Of a DNA stretch of 64,000 nucleotides, positions 10,364 to 22,010 are shown piece after piece. The position numbers and the translations under genes were made by a program. Every line of letters starts with the position of its first letter. The first letter of the stretch is position 1. Source of the DNA: Auanema rhodensis (Eukaryota; Nematoda; Chromadorea; Rhabditida; Rhabditidae); assembly GCA_964057225.1 (NCBI GenBank), contig OZ059897.1, positions 11,346,001 to 11,410,000 on the forward strand. Reading direction: 5' to 3'. The notes below the pieces were generated by a model. It ran no database searches. It saw only the letters and a program-made list of their open reading frames with translations, and was not told the DNA's origin.

Positions 10364-11386
10364 ACACGACCTGTGTTAATCATGATTCAAATTCGAGATA
10401 ACATTTTTCAACAGGATTTTTCGGACTATAGCGATCTATAAATTAACAATCCTCCCTTTCTGGTGAGGTTTCCCGTGTAATTTTTTTCATGCGTACTGAT
10501 TATAAATTTAGGATGTTAGAAGCAAAATTTGTCTGAACGAAATCGTAACGCAAAATAAAATAGTCCTGATCGCAAAACAAACTTCATCCACGAAATATAA
10601 AGATATAACCGAAGTTATTCTTTCCTTGAAGCCAAAATTAATCCTTAAAAAGGAGAAGGCGTGGGAAATACAAAATAACAATTACTTTAGGTGAATTTGT
10701 TCACTAATTCAGCCTAAAGCCCTCATCAAGCTTCAAGGTTGGGTAACAGAGCATTTCAGATGTTATAAGCAAGGATACGAAATTTAAAGGTTCAGACGAA
10801 AAACTTTTTGTGAACAAACGGGAAAATAATAATCTCGAAACGTATAATCCTTCTTTAAAAAAAAAGGATTACTTGCCTCTGTTCCCATTTAACGTTGTTG
10901 GCCCCTCCGTATTGTGTTAAGACATAGAGTAGATGGTATGAGAAAAAGAGAGATGAAAGAGATTTGAAAATAAATTAACAACACAAACATTAGAGAGAAG
11001 GAAGAAAAAAAAATTGTGATAAGTTCGAGGTGGAACCTCCACGTTCCGTTATGCTCCCGCGTCGATCTTACAGACCAATGGAGTCTACAAGATGAGCGTG
11101 GTAGTATTCCAGATGTAGCGGTTAAACATGGAGCATAAGGATAAACATAAGACTCGAGAAAGATTGGTTTATTATATCTACGTGATTACAATAAGATACA
11201 TATAACTAAGTAAAGGTTAAACTAATAGAGAACAGAGAGAGAACGACCGACCATCCATGATCGTCCCTGAGGCAAAGCTGAAGTGTTGTAATATGGAAAA
11301 GGGCGGGTCGTCTTCTCTCAGTCTCGCATTCTCTGACTCTAACCCGCCTGCTACAGCTTCGTCATATGAATGTAATGCATTGATCA
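10364..11386 (-). repeat. 5' LTR (right copy)
   Basis: This is the second copy of the 1-1,024 repeat. Identity stops after the GATC at 11,383-11,386. The copies differ beyond it: pol sequence follows in the left copy, and the flank of the tandem array follows here. On the minus strand, the bases just inside the element read TTGGCTAAAGC, a possible primer-binding site because TGG would pair with a tRNA CCA end. I cannot name the tRNA. Confidence 0.8.
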
Positions 11387-12157
11387 TTCGAATGGAACGA
11401 TTGAAAATTATTATAAACAGTTATTACCTTGGTATATGCACTGCTGATGAACTTTATCGCTAAGATTAGGCAATTTTGATGCAGGGATCTCATTGTTAAT
11501 GATTGTTTTAATGATATTTTAATCGTGTGAAAGATGTCTATGTATTTTTGGAAATGTGGAGGTAGATTTTATGTTCTTAATCGGAAGAGATTTCTGGCGT
11601 TTCCAACACTGAGAATCCTTTAAAAATATTCAATATACTTTTTAATCTTCAATTTGTTCATGTTTTGATATTTGTAATGGATTTTATAAATTTCAGAGAC
11701 ATCATGACTGCGAATTGTTAAGCTTTTGTGAGTAAGTTCAAAAGGGCTTGACAAGCTTCCGCATTGAAACAAATGACCCAAATTGAACAAGCAGTTGATC
11801 AAGCCTTGAACCACCTAATGCCACTGATAAAAGCTAAATTCCTGGTCACCTACCATCAATTTGATGAAATTTATTGCCAATTCAATGCAAATTTCTCTCG
11901 CTACATGGAAAAAAATTTCGAATACATTGAAATAGCCGCAGAGTTTTATTTCTCAAACTTCTTTGCTGATAACGCTGAATGCCCAGCCCTCGACATCAGA
12001 TGTGAAAGGAATGGATCAGAGGAAGGTGGAATCCTGGTAAGTTTTTGGTAAAATTTGATATAAAATATAATTGTACAATATTGTCTATAGGGCGGGCTCA
12101 TTTGTCAAGTATTGGGGAATGAAATTCTGATTGGAAAGTACTACGTTGAAGAACATA

Positions 12158-13568
12158 CAGTCCTGTGCGATGAAGGTTGCACACCCACTAGAATCCCCCC
12201 GTATCTTTTGAATCAAACTTCAGAAAATTCGAAAAAAAATATTTTGGGTGTTAAAAACCACTACAAAATCAATAAAAAAATTTTAAAAATTAATTAAACA
12301 AGTTTATTAATATTTAGTTGGATATCCAAAATTATCAATCACTGCTTGAAGTCTTCTGGGCATCGATTCCACGAGTTTCTTCAGCAGATCCGGTGATATC
12401 TCCCTCCAGAGTGTACGGAGGACTCTGAACTTCTCATACTTATCAGAACATGGGTATTTTGAAGATCTTCGTCCAAATTCTCTCCAAAGATGCTCGATGG
12501 GGTTGAGATCCGGAGACTGGCTGGGCCAATTTAGAACGTTCAGCCGGTTCTCTTCCATGAACTTCGTTGTCGATCGAGCCGTGTGCTTGGGATCGTTATC
12601 TTGCTGCAGGATAAATCGATTCCTCGTTCCGAACTTGTTGATGGCGAAAGGCATGAAGGCTTCTTGAAGAATGTGCTGGTAGTCTTCTGCACACATTCTG
12701 CCTTCTACGCGGAATAGTGGCCCAATTTCGGAGTAACAGAAACAACCCCAAACCATGACGTTTCCGCCACCATGCTTGACCGTAGGTCGCATGTATTTGG
12801 GGTTGTACCGCTGATTGGGTGGCCTTCTGACGAATTCAGGTCCGTCATTTCCAAATAAGCAAAATTTGCTTTCATCAGTGAAAATGACGGAAGACCAATC
12901 TTCAGTGGTCCAGTTCAGATGCTCTTGTGCAAACTGAACACGCTTGAGCCTGTTGTTGACCGAAATCAACGGCTTTCGCACAGGAACACGGGCCCGTAAG
13001 TTTCTGGCTAACAGCCTTCTTCTTACGTTGTAGGGATGAAGCATAATGTTAAACATACGTTGAAGATGTTGGCTCAACTGCATGGATGTGATGTCTGGAT
13101 GCTTCTGGACCAGCCTAACCAACAGATTGTCTGGATTGGTCGTGGTTTTTCTTTCTCGTCCTCTCATATCCACTTTGTATGGTTTCTGGGCATCTTTCCA
13201 TACTCTTTGAATGGTACTGGGAGGCATCGACAGCATTTCGCCTATTTTCCGAACGCTTGAGCCCTTCTCCTTCATATTGATTATGATGGATCTTACTTCA
13301 GGAGAAGTTTTCTTGCCTCTAGCCATCTTAAATTTATAAATTTTAGTTTTTTATTATGCAAAACAAGCAAAAATATGAATATTTTAAATATTAAACTTAA
13401 ATTATTTTTAAAAAATTCAGTTTACATCATTTTAACTTCAATTTTAATCGATATGTTGATACTTCAGCCTGAAACCCAAATTAATTTTTTCGAATTTTTT
13501 TTTGTAGTTTGAGGTGGTTTTCTGGGGCCTCTAACATCGGGGTGTGCAACCTTCATCGCACAGGACTG
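12158..13568 (-). mobile_element. Tc1-like transposon, copy 1 (1,411 bp)
   Basis: Perfect 29-base terminal inverted repeats begin CAGTCCTGTGCGATGAAGG (12,158-12,186 and 13,540-13,568). They are flanked by the TA at 12,156-12,157 and 13,569-13,570. Comparison with the empty site in unit 5 gives the exact insertion, with TA as the target duplication. It contains one intact transposase gene. Confidence 0.97.
12307..13326 (-). CDS. Tc1-like DD34E transposase
   Basis: The protein is 339 residues, the normal length for the family. It begins with a paired-like helix-turn-helix DNA-binding half (about residues 1-110) and a basic GRERK hook near 57. The catalytic domain shows FTDESKF, QQDNDPKHT and PDLNPIEHLW. 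Exactly 34 residues lie between the second Asp and the Glu, which defines the DD34E Tc1 subgroup. It cuts and pastes the surrounding 1,411-bp element at TA sites. All catalytic residues are present and the frame is unbroken, so it may be active. Y in the HPYNV segment distinguishes copies 1-2 from 3-4. Confidence 0.95.
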   Translation of the reverse strand: MARGKKTSPEVRSIIINMKEKGSSVRKIGEMLSMPPSTIQRVWKDAQKPYKVDMRGRERKTTTNPDNLLVRLVQKHPDITSMQLSQHLQRMFNIMLHPYNVRRRLLARNLRARVPVRKPLISVNNRLKRVQFAQEHLNWTTEDWSSVIFTDESKFCLFGNDGPEFVRRPPNQRYNPKYMRPTVKHGGGNVMVWGCFCYSEIGPLFRVEGRMCAEDYQHILQEAFMPFAINKFGTRNRFILQQDNDPKHTARSTTKFMEENRLNVLNWPSQSPDLNPIEHLWREFGRRSSKYPCSDKYEKFRVLRTLWREISPDLLKKLVESMPRRLQAVIDNFGYPTKY

Positions 13569-14971
13569 TATAGGTTTAGCAAATTGACAACAAGCAGATA
13601 TTCGTAAAATATTTGTTTATAAGTTGTTTGAGTTGATCGGAGTCGGACCTAAGGTTCATTTTATTCCACACAAACACTATAACACTACAAACACGGGAAA
13701 CTGAGCATTGCTGATCTTCAAGTATGATTGTAAGCATTTTATATTATGATCTTTGTATTTTAGATAAAGAGTTGTGTCGATCCTGAAATGGCACACAAAT
13801 ATTTGAACGGGTACAGAAGCTGGAAGACGAGCAAAGAGCTACGGATTCAAGTAGCAAAGAAGTGCATTAAATTGTGGAATCTACCCCATGATTTCAACGA
13901 AGCTAATGAAACGATCTCCAAACAAAAAGAGCTGTTCAAGAAGCATTCTATCATCTGTAAACCAAGTCGAAACTTTGAGAGATATTCTGTAGAAATTAAA
14001 AACGATCTTAATAGTCTGATAGAAAGTTTGAAATATAACAGGTTTCATTTTTTACACTGTATTTGTTACGAAAAATATGTGTGTTATAATGATTACAAAC
14101 ACTAAAGATGCCTAAGTAATATGAATTTGAATATAAATACAAAGCGTCTTTTACATTATACTTTGACCTGATAATGTAAACATAGTAGAGTATGAAATTA
14201 AAATGTTTTTGAGATTGAAAATTATTATAAACAGTTATAACATTGGTATATGCACTGCTGATGCACTTTATTGCTAAGAATAGGTAATTTTGATGCAGGG
14301 ATCTCATTGTTAATGATTTTTTTAATGATACTTTAATCGTGTGAAAGATGTCTATGTATTTTTGGAAATGTGGAGGAAGATTTTATGTTTTTAATCGGAA
14401 GAGATTTCTGGCGTTTCCAACACTGAGAATCCTTTGAAAATATTCAATATACTTTTTAATCTTCAATTTGTTCATATTTTGATATTTGTAATGGATTTTA
14501 TAAATTTCAGAGACATCATGACTGCGAATTGTTAAGCTTTTGTGAGTAAGTTCAAAAGGGCTTGACAAGCTTCCGCATTGAAACAAATGACCCAAATTGA
14601 ACAAGCAGTTGATCAAGCCTTGAACCACCTAATGCCACTGATGAAAGCTAAATTCCTGGTCACCTACCATCAATTTGATGAAATTTATTGCCAATTCAAT
14701 GCAAATTTCTCTCGCTACATGGAAAAAAATTTCGAATACATTGAAATAGCCGCAGAGTTTTATTTCTCAAACTTCTTTGCTGATAACGCTGAATGCCCAG
14801 CCCTCGACATCAGATGTGAAAGGAATGGATCAGAGGAAGGTGGAATCCTGGTAAGTTTTTGGTAAAATTTGATATAAAATATAATTGTACAATATTGTCT
14901 ATAGGGCGGGCTCATTTGTCAAGTATTGGGGAATGAAATTCTGATTGGAAAGTACTACGTTGAAGAACATA

Positions 14972-16382
14972 CAGTCCTGTGCGATGAAGGTTGCACACCC
15001 ACTAGAATCCCCCCGTATCTTTTGAATCAAACTTCAGAAAATTCGAAAAAAAATATTTTGGGTGTTAAAAACCACTACAAAATCAATAAAAAAATTTTAA
15101 AAATTAATTAAACAAGTTTATTAATATTTAGTTGGATATCCAAAATTATCAATCACTGCTTGAAGTCTTCTGGGCATCGATTCCACGAGTTTCTTCAGCA
15201 GATCCGGTGATATCTCCCTCCAGAGTGTACGGAGGACTCTGAACTTCTCATACTTATCAGAACATGGGTATTTTGAAGATCTTCGTCCAAATTCTCTCCA
15301 AAGATGCTCGATGGGGTTGAGATCCGGAGACTGGCTGGGCCAATTTAGAACGTTCAGCCGGTTCTCTTCCATGAACTTCGTTGTCGATCGAGCCGTGTGC
15401 TTGGGATCGTTATCTTGCTGCAGGATAAATCGATTCCTCGTTCCGAACTTGTTGATGGCGAAAGGCATGAAGGCTTCTTGAAGAATGTGCTGGTAGTCTT
15501 CTGCACACATTCTGCCTTCTACGCGGAATAGTGGCCCAATTTCGGAGTAACAGAAACAACCCCAAACCATGACGTTTCCGCCACCATGCTTGACCGTAGG
15601 TCGCATGTATTTGGGGTTGTACCGCTGATTGGGTGGCCTTCTGACGAATTCAGGTCCGTCATTTCCAAATAAGCAAAATTTGCTTTCATCAGTGAAAATG
15701 ACGGAAGACCAATCTTCAGTGGTCCAGTTCAGATGCTCTTGTGCAAACTGAACACGCTTGAGCCTGTTGTTGACCGAAATCAACGGCTTTCGCACAGGAA
15801 CACGGGCCCGTAAGTTTCTGGCTAACAGCCTTCTTCTTACGTTGTAGGGATGAAGCATAATGTTAAACATACGTTGAAGATGTTGGCTCAACTGCATGGA
15901 TGTGATGTCTGGATGCTTCTGGACCAGCCTAACCAACAGATTGTCTGGATTGGTCGTGGTTTTTCTTTCTCGTCCTCTCATATCCACTTTGTATGGTTTC
16001 TGGGCATCTTTCCATACTCTTTGAATGGTACTGGGAGGCATCGACAGCATTTCGCCTATTTTCCGAACGCTTGAGCCCTTCTCCTTCATATTGATTATGA
16101 TGGATCTTACTTCAGGAGAAGTTTTCTTGCCTCTAGCCATCTTAAATTTATAAATTTTAGTTTTTTATTATGCAAAACAAGCAAAAATATGAATATTTTA
16201 AATATTAAACTTAAATTATTTTTAAAAAATTCAGTTTACATCATTTTAACTTCAATTTTAATCGATATGTTGATACTTCAGCCTGAAACCCAAATTAATT
16301 TTTTCGAATTTTTTTTTGTAGTTTGAGGTGGTTTTCTGGGGCCTCTAACATCGGGGTGTGCAACCTTCATCGCACAGGACTG
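14972..16382 (-). mobile_element. Tc1-like transposon, copy 2
   Basis: This is the same element at the same site in unit 2, with the same TIRs and flanking TA. It was copied with the tandem unit rather than by transposition, because its flanks are identical to copy 1. Confidence 0.96.
15121..16140 (-). CDS. Tc1-like DD34E transposase, copy 2
   Basis: The 339-residue product is identical in sequence to that of copy 1 as far as I can read, including HPYNV and the complete D, D, E triad. The frame is intact. Confidence 0.95.
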   Translation of the reverse strand: MARGKKTSPEVRSIIINMKEKGSSVRKIGEMLSMPPSTIQRVWKDAQKPYKVDMRGRERKTTTNPDNLLVRLVQKHPDITSMQLSQHLQRMFNIMLHPYNVRRRLLARNLRARVPVRKPLISVNNRLKRVQFAQEHLNWTTEDWSSVIFTDESKFCLFGNDGPEFVRRPPNQRYNPKYMRPTVKHGGGNVMVWGCFCYSEIGPLFRVEGRMCAEDYQHILQEAFMPFAINKFGTRNRFILQQDNDPKHTARSTTKFMEENRLNVLNWPSQSPDLNPIEHLWREFGRRSSKYPCSDKYEKFRVLRTLWREISPDLLKKLVESMPRRLQAVIDNFGYPTKY

Positions 16383-17785
16383 TATAGGTTTAGCAAATTG
16401 ACAACAAGCAGATATTCGTAAAATATTTGTTTATAAGTTGTTTGAGTTGATCGGAGTCGGACCTAAGGTTCATTTTATTCCACACAAACACTATAACACT
16501 ACAAACACGGGAAACTGAGCATTGCTGATCTTCAAGTATGATTGTAAGCATTTTATATTATGATCTTTGTATTTTAGATAAAGAGTTGTGTCGATCCTGA
16601 AATGGCACACAAATATTTGAACGGGTACAGAAGCTGGAAGACGAGCAAAGAGCTACGGATTCAAGTAGCAAAGAAGTGCATTAAATTGTGGAATCTACCC
16701 CATGATTTCAACGAAGCTAATGAAACGATCTCCAAACAAAAAGAGCTGTTCAAGAAGCATTCTATCATCTGTAAACCAAGTCGAAACTTTGAGAGATATT
16801 CTGTAGAAATTAAAAACGATCTTAATAGTCTGATAGAAAGTTTGAAATATAACAGGTTTCATTTTTTACACTGTATTTGTTACGAAAAATATGTGTGTTA
16901 TAATGATTACAAACACTAAAGATGCCTAAGTAATATGAATTTGAATATAAATACAAAGCGTCTTTTACATTATACTTTGACCTGATAATGTAAACATAGT
17001 AGAGTATGAAATTAAAATGTTTTTGAGATTGAAAATTATTATAAACAGTTATAACATTGGTATATGCACTGCTGATGCACTTTATTGCTAAGAATAGGTA
17101 ATTTTGATGCAGGGATCTCATTGTTAATGATTTTTTTAATGATACTTTAATCGTGTGAAAGATGTCTATGTATTTTTGGAAATGTGGAGGAAGATTTTAT
17201 GTTTTTAATCGGAAGAGATTTCTGGCGTTTCCAACACTGAGAATCCTTTGAAAATATTCAATATACTTTTTAATCTTCAATTTGTTCATATTTTGATATT
17301 TGTAATGGATTTTATAAATTTCAGAGACATCATGACTGCGAATTGTTAAGCTTTTGTGAGTAAGTTCAAAAGGGCTTGACAAGCTTCCGCATTGAAACAA
17401 ATGACCCAAATTGAACAAGCAGTTGATCAAGCCTTGAACCACCTAATGCCACTGATGAAAGCTAAATTCCTGGTCACCTACCATCAATTTGATGAAATTT
17501 ATTGCCAATTCAATGCAAATTTCTCTCGCTACATGGAAAAAAATTTCGAATACATTGAAATAGCCGCAGAGTTTTATTTCTCAAACTTCTTTGCTGATAA
17601 CGCTGAATGCCCAGCCCTCGACATCAGATGTGAAAGGAATGGATCAGAGGAAGGTGGAATCCTGGTAAGTTTTTGGTAAAATTTGATATAAAATATAATT
17701 GTACAATATTGTCTATAGGGCGGGCTCATTTGTCAAGTATTGGGGAATGAAATTCTGATTGGAAAGTACTACGTTGAAGAACATA

Positions 17786-19196
17786 CAGTCCTGTGCGATG
17801 AAGGTTGCACACCCACTAGAATCCCCCCGTATCTTTTGAATCAAACTTCAGAAAATTCGAAAAAAAATATTTTGGGTGTTAAAAACCACTACAAAATCAA
17901 TAAAAAAATTTTAAAAATTAATTAAACAAGTTTATTAATATTTAGTTGGATATCCAAAATTATCAATCACTGCTTGAAGTCTTCTGGGCATCGATTCCAC
18001 GAGTTTCTTCAGCAGATCCGGTGATATCTCCCTCCAGAGTGTACGGAGGACTCTGAACTTCTCATACTTATCAGAACATGGGTATTTTGAAGATCTTCGT
18101 CCAAATTCTCTCCAAAGATGCTCGATGGGGTTGAGATCCGGAGACTGGCTGGGCCAATTTAGAACGTTCAGCCGGTTCTCTTCCATGAACTTCGTTGTCG
18201 ATCGAGCCGTGTGCTTGGGATCGTTATCTTGCTGCAGGATAAATCGATTCCTCGTTCCGAACTTGTTGATGGCGAAAGGCATGAAGGCTTCTTGAAGAAT
18301 GTGCTGGTAGTCTTCTGCACACATTCTGCCTTCTACGCGGAATAGTGGCCCAATTTCGGAGTAACAGAAACAACCCCAAACCATGACGTTTCCGCCACCA
18401 TGCTTGACCGTAGGTCGCATGTATTTGGGGTTGTACCGCTGATTGGGTGGCCTTCTGACGAATTCAGGTCCGTCATTTCCAAATAAGCAAAATTTGCTTT
18501 CATCAGTGAAAATGACGGAAGACCAATCTTCAGTGGTCCAGTTCAGATGCTCTTGTGCAAACTGAACACGCTTGAGCCTGTTGTTGACCGAAATCAACGG
18601 CTTTCGCACAGGAACACGGGCCCGTAAGTTTCTGGCTAACAGCCTTCTTCTTACGTTGGAGGGATGAAGCATAATGTTAAACATACGTTGAAGATGTTGG
18701 CTCAACTGCATGGATGTGATGTCTGGATGCTTCTGGACCAGCCTAACCAACAGATTGTCTGGATTGGTCGTGGTTTTTCTTTCTCGTCCTCTCATATCCA
18801 CTTTGTATGGTTTCTGGGCATCTTTCCATACTCTTTGAATGGTACTGGGAGGCATCGACAGCATTTCGCCTATTTTCCGAACGCTTGAGCCCTTCTCCTT
18901 CATATTGATTATGATGGATCTTACTTCAGGAGAAGTTTTCTTGCCTCTAGCCATCTTAAATTTATAAATTTTAGTTTTTTATTATGCAAAACAAGCAAAA
19001 ATATGAATATTTTAAATATTAAACTTAAATTATTTTTAAAAAATTCAGTTTACATCATTTTAACTTCAATTTTAATCGATATGTTGATACTTCAGCCTGA
19101 AACCCAAATTAATTTTTTCGAATTTTTTTTTGTAGTTTGAGGTGGTTTTCTGGGGCCTCTAACATCGGGGTGTGCAACCTTCATCGCACAGGACTG
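17786..19196 (-). mobile_element. Tc1-like transposon, copy 3
   Basis: This is the same element and insertion point in unit 3, with intact inverted repeats and TA flanks. Confidence 0.96.
17935..18954 (-). CDS. Tc1-like DD34E transposase, copy 3
   Basis: The 339-residue frame is intact. It differs from copies 1 and 2 by Tyr to Ser in the linker region (HPSNV). The catalytic triad is complete. Confidence 0.95.
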   Translation of the reverse strand: MARGKKTSPEVRSIIINMKEKGSSVRKIGEMLSMPPSTIQRVWKDAQKPYKVDMRGRERKTTTNPDNLLVRLVQKHPDITSMQLSQHLQRMFNIMLHPSNVRRRLLARNLRARVPVRKPLISVNNRLKRVQFAQEHLNWTTEDWSSVIFTDESKFCLFGNDGPEFVRRPPNQRYNPKYMRPTVKHGGGNVMVWGCFCYSEIGPLFRVEGRMCAEDYQHILQEAFMPFAINKFGTRNRFILQQDNDPKHTARSTTKFMEENRLNVLNWPSQSPDLNPIEHLWREFGRRSSKYPCSDKYEKFRVLRTLWREISPDLLKKLVESMPRRLQAVIDNFGYPTKY

Positions 19197-20599
19197 TATA
19201 GGTTTAGCAAATTGACAACAAGCAGATATTCGTAAAATATTTGTTTATAAGTTGTTTGAGTTGATCGGAGTCGGACCTAAGGTTCATTTTATTCCACACA
19301 AACACTATAACACTACAAACACGGGAAACTGAGCATTGCTGATCTTCAAGTATGATTGTAAGCATTTTATATTATGATCTTTGTATTTTAGATAAAGAGT
19401 TGTGTCGATCCTGAAATGGCACACAAATATTTGAACGGGTACAGAAGCTGGAAGACGAGCAAAGAGCTACGGATTCAAGTAGCAAAGAAGTGCATTAAAT
19501 TGTGGAATCTACCCCATGATTTCAACGAAGCTAATGAAACGATCTCCAAACAAAAAGAGCTGTTCAAGAAGCATTCTATCATCTGTAAACCAAGTCGAAA
19601 CTTTGAGAGATATTCTGTAGAAATTAAAAACGATCTTAATAGTCTGATAGAAAGTTTGAAATATAACAGGTTTCATTTTTTACACTGTATTTGTTACGAA
19701 AAATATGTGTGTTATAATGATTACAAACACTAAAGATGCCTAAGTAATATGAATTTGAATATAAATACAAAGCGTCTTTTACATTATACTTTGACCTGAT
19801 AATGTAAACATAGTAGAGTATGAAATTAAAATGTTTTTGAGATTGAAAATTATTATAAACAGTTATAACATTGGTATATGCACTGCTGATGCACTTTATT
19901 GCTAAGAATAGGTAATTTTGATGCAGGGATCTCATTGTTAATGATTTTTTTAATGATACTTTAATCGTGTGAAAGATGTCTATGTATTTTTGGAAATGTG
20001 GAGGAAGATTTTATGTTTTTAATCGGAAGAGATTTCTGGCGTTTCCAACACTGAGAATCCTTTGAAAATATTCAATATACTTTTTAATCTTCAATTTGTT
20101 CATATTTTGATATTTGTAATGGATTTTATAAATTTCAGAGACATCATGACTGCGAATTGTTAAGCTTTTGTGAGTAAGTTCAAAAGGGCTTGACAAGCTT
20201 CCGCATTGAAACAAATGACCCAAATTGAACAAGCAGTTGATCAAGCCTTGAACCACCTAATGCCACTGATGAAAGCTAAATTCCTGGTCACCTACCATCA
20301 ATTTGATGAAATTTATTGCCAATTCAATGCAAATTTCTCTCGCTACATGGAAAAAAATTTCGAATACATTGAAATAGCCGCAGAGTTTTATTTCTCAAAC
20401 TTCTTTGCTGATAACGCTGAATGCCCAGCCCTCGACATCAGATGTGAAAGGAATGGATCAGAGGAAGGTGGAATCCTGGTAAGTTTTTGGTAAAATTTGA
20501 TATAAAATATAATTGTACAATATTGTCTATAGGGCGGGCTCATTTGTCAAGTATTGGGGAATGAAATTCTGATTGGAAAGTACTACGTTGAAGAACATA

Positions 20600-22010
20600 C
20601 AGTCCTGTGCGATGAAGGTTGCACACCCACTAGAATCCCCCCGTATCTTTTGAATCAAACTTCAGAAAATTCGAAAAAAAATATTTTGGGTGTTAAAAAC
20701 CACTACAAAATCAATAAAAAAATTTTAAAAATTAATTAAACAAGTTTATTAATATTTAGTTGGATATCCAAAATTATCAATCACTGCTTGAAGTCTTCTG
20801 GGCATCGATTCCACGAGTTTCTTCAGCAGATCCGGTGATATCTCCCTCCAGAGTGTACGGAGGACTCTGAACTTCTCATACTTATCAGAACATGGGTATT
20901 TTGAAGATCTTCGTCCAAATTCTCTCCAAAGATGCTCGATGGGGTTGAGATCCGGAGACTGGCTGGGCCAATTTAGAACGTTCAGCCGGTTCTCTTCCAT
21001 GAACTTCGTTGTCGATCGAGCCGTGTGCTTGGGATCGTTATCTTGCTGCAGGATAAATCGATTCCTCGTTCCGAACTTGTTGATGGCGAAAGGCATGAAG
21101 GCTTCTTGAAGAATGTGCTGGTAGTCTTCTGCACACATTCTGCCTTCTACGCGGAATAGTGGCCCAATTTCGGAGTAACAGAAACAACCCCAAACCATGA
21201 CGTTTCCGCCACCATGCTTGACCGTAGGTCGCATGTATTTGGGGTTGTACCGCTGATTGGGTGGCCTTCTGACGAATTCAGGTCCGTCATTTCCAAATAA
21301 GCAAAATTTGCTTTCATCAGTGAAAATGACGGAAGACCAATCTTCAGTGGTCCAGTTCAGATGCTCTTGTGCAAACTGAACACGCTTGAGCCTGTTGTTG
21401 ACCGAAATCAACGGCTTTCGCACAGGAACACGGGCCCGTAAGTTTCTGGCTAACAGCCTTCTTCTTACGTTGGAGGGATGAAGCATAATGTTAAACATAC
21501 GTTGAAGATGTTGGCTCAACTGCATGGATGTGATGTCTGGATGCTTCTGGACCAGCCTAACCAACAGATTGTCTGGATTGGTCGTGGTTTTTCTTTCTCG
21601 TCCTCTCATATCCACTTTGTATGGTTTCTGGGCATCTTTCCATACTCTTTGAATGGTACTGGGAGGCATCGACAGCATTTCGCCTATTTTCCGAACGCTT
21701 GAGCCCTTCTCCTTCATATTGATTATGATGGATCTTACTTCAGGAGAAGTTTTCTTGCCTCTAGCCATCTTAAATTTATAAATTTTAGTTTTTTATTATG
21801 CAAAACAAGCAAAAATATGAATATTTTAAATATTAAACTTAAATTATTTTTAAAAAATTCAGTTTACATCATTTTAACTTCAATTTTAATCGATATGTTG
21901 ATACTTCAGCCTGAAACCCAAATTAATTTTTTCGAATTTTTTTTTGTAGTTTGAGGTGGTTTTCTGGGGCCTCTAACATCGGGGTGTGCAACCTTCATCG
22001 CACAGGACTG
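20600..22010 (-). mobile_element. Tc1-like transposon, copy 4
   Basis: This is the same element and insertion point in unit 4, the unit that still keeps the full flanking exon. The insertion therefore predates the 200-base deletion seen in units 1-3. Confidence 0.96.
20749..21768 (-). CDS. Tc1-like DD34E transposase, copy 4
   Basis: The 339-residue frame is intact, with HPSNV like copy 3 and a complete catalytic triad. Confidence 0.95.
   Translation of the reverse strand: MARGKKTSPEVRSIIINMKEKGSSVRKIGEMLSMPPSTIQRVWKDAQKPYKVDMRGRERKTTTNPDNLLVRLVQKHPDITSMQLSQHLQRMFNIMLHPSNVRRRLLARNLRARVPVRKPLISVNNRLKRVQFAQEHLNWTTEDWSSVIFTDESKFCLFGNDGPEFVRRPPNQRYNPKYMRPTVKHGGGNVMVWGCFCYSEIGPLFRVEGRMCAEDYQHILQEAFMPFAINKFGTRNRFILQQDNDPKHTARSTTKFMEENRLNVLNWPSQSPDLNPIEHLWREFGRRSSKYPCSDKYEKFRVLRTLWREISPDLLKKLVESMPRRLQAVIDNFGYPTKY

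Larger units (their letters stand above)
1..11386 (-). mobile_element. Ty3/gypsy-type LTR retrotransposon with envelope-like gene
   Basis: The element reads right to left. Direct repeats at 1-1,024 and 10,364-11,386 flank about 9.3 kb holding three long minus-strand reading frames: gag plus the surface part of an envelope-like protein, the membrane part of that protein plus aspartic protease, and reverse transcriptase-RNase H-integrase. The RT-RH-IN order and the integrase motifs place it in the Ty3/gypsy group. The position of the envelope-like region between gag and protease is unlike retroviruses and errantiviruses, which carry env after pol. The left end touches the window edge, so the left repeat may be incomplete. 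Inference: a recent, perhaps still competent insertion, apart from two frame steps described in the gene entries. Confidence 0.9.
11773..14041 (+). pseudogene. Unit 1: kinase-fold-like gene fragment, interrupted
   Basis: Exon A (11,773-12,036) encodes an open segment ending at a GTAAGT donor. The intron is 12,037-12,090 and exon B starts at 12,091. Exon B is cut by the Tc1-like element at 12,158-13,568 and changes frame to a TGA soon after it. About 200 bases that in units 4 and 5 carry the catalytic-loop-like motif are deleted between about 13,681 and 13,694. The last exon (about 13,764-14,041) encodes a basic, helical C-terminal region. I do not recognise the family beyond the kinase-like motif of its sister copies. 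It cannot make the full protein. Confidence 0.6.
14587..16855 (+). pseudogene. Unit 2: kinase-fold-like gene fragment, interrupted
   Basis: This has the same layout as unit 1, with the Tc1-like insertion in exon B and the 200-base deletion of the catalytic-loop region. It differs from unit 1 at a few sites, for example a Met codon where unit 1 has Ile in the first exon. The copy is non-functional as a kinase-like protein. Confidence 0.6.
17401..19669 (+). pseudogene. Unit 3: kinase-fold-like gene fragment, interrupted
   Basis: This is nearly identical to unit 2, including the insertion and the deletion. The transposon it carries has Ser where units 1 and 2 have Tyr in the transposase (at HP-S/Y-NV), which helps order the duplications: units 1-2 form one subgroup, and units 3-4 share the other base. 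Confidence 0.6.

Noticed and set aside
11379..11390. GATC next to the right LTR as the 4-bp target duplication
   Set aside because: GATC also occurs at the matching place inside pol in the left copy, and the left flank of the element is outside the window.
11764..12051. A frame starting at TTG reading on through the GTAAGT as a complete 95-residue protein
   Set aside because: The donor, the short intron and the continuing exon are conserved in all five units, so the stop after the donor is intronic. The first ATG is nine bases later.
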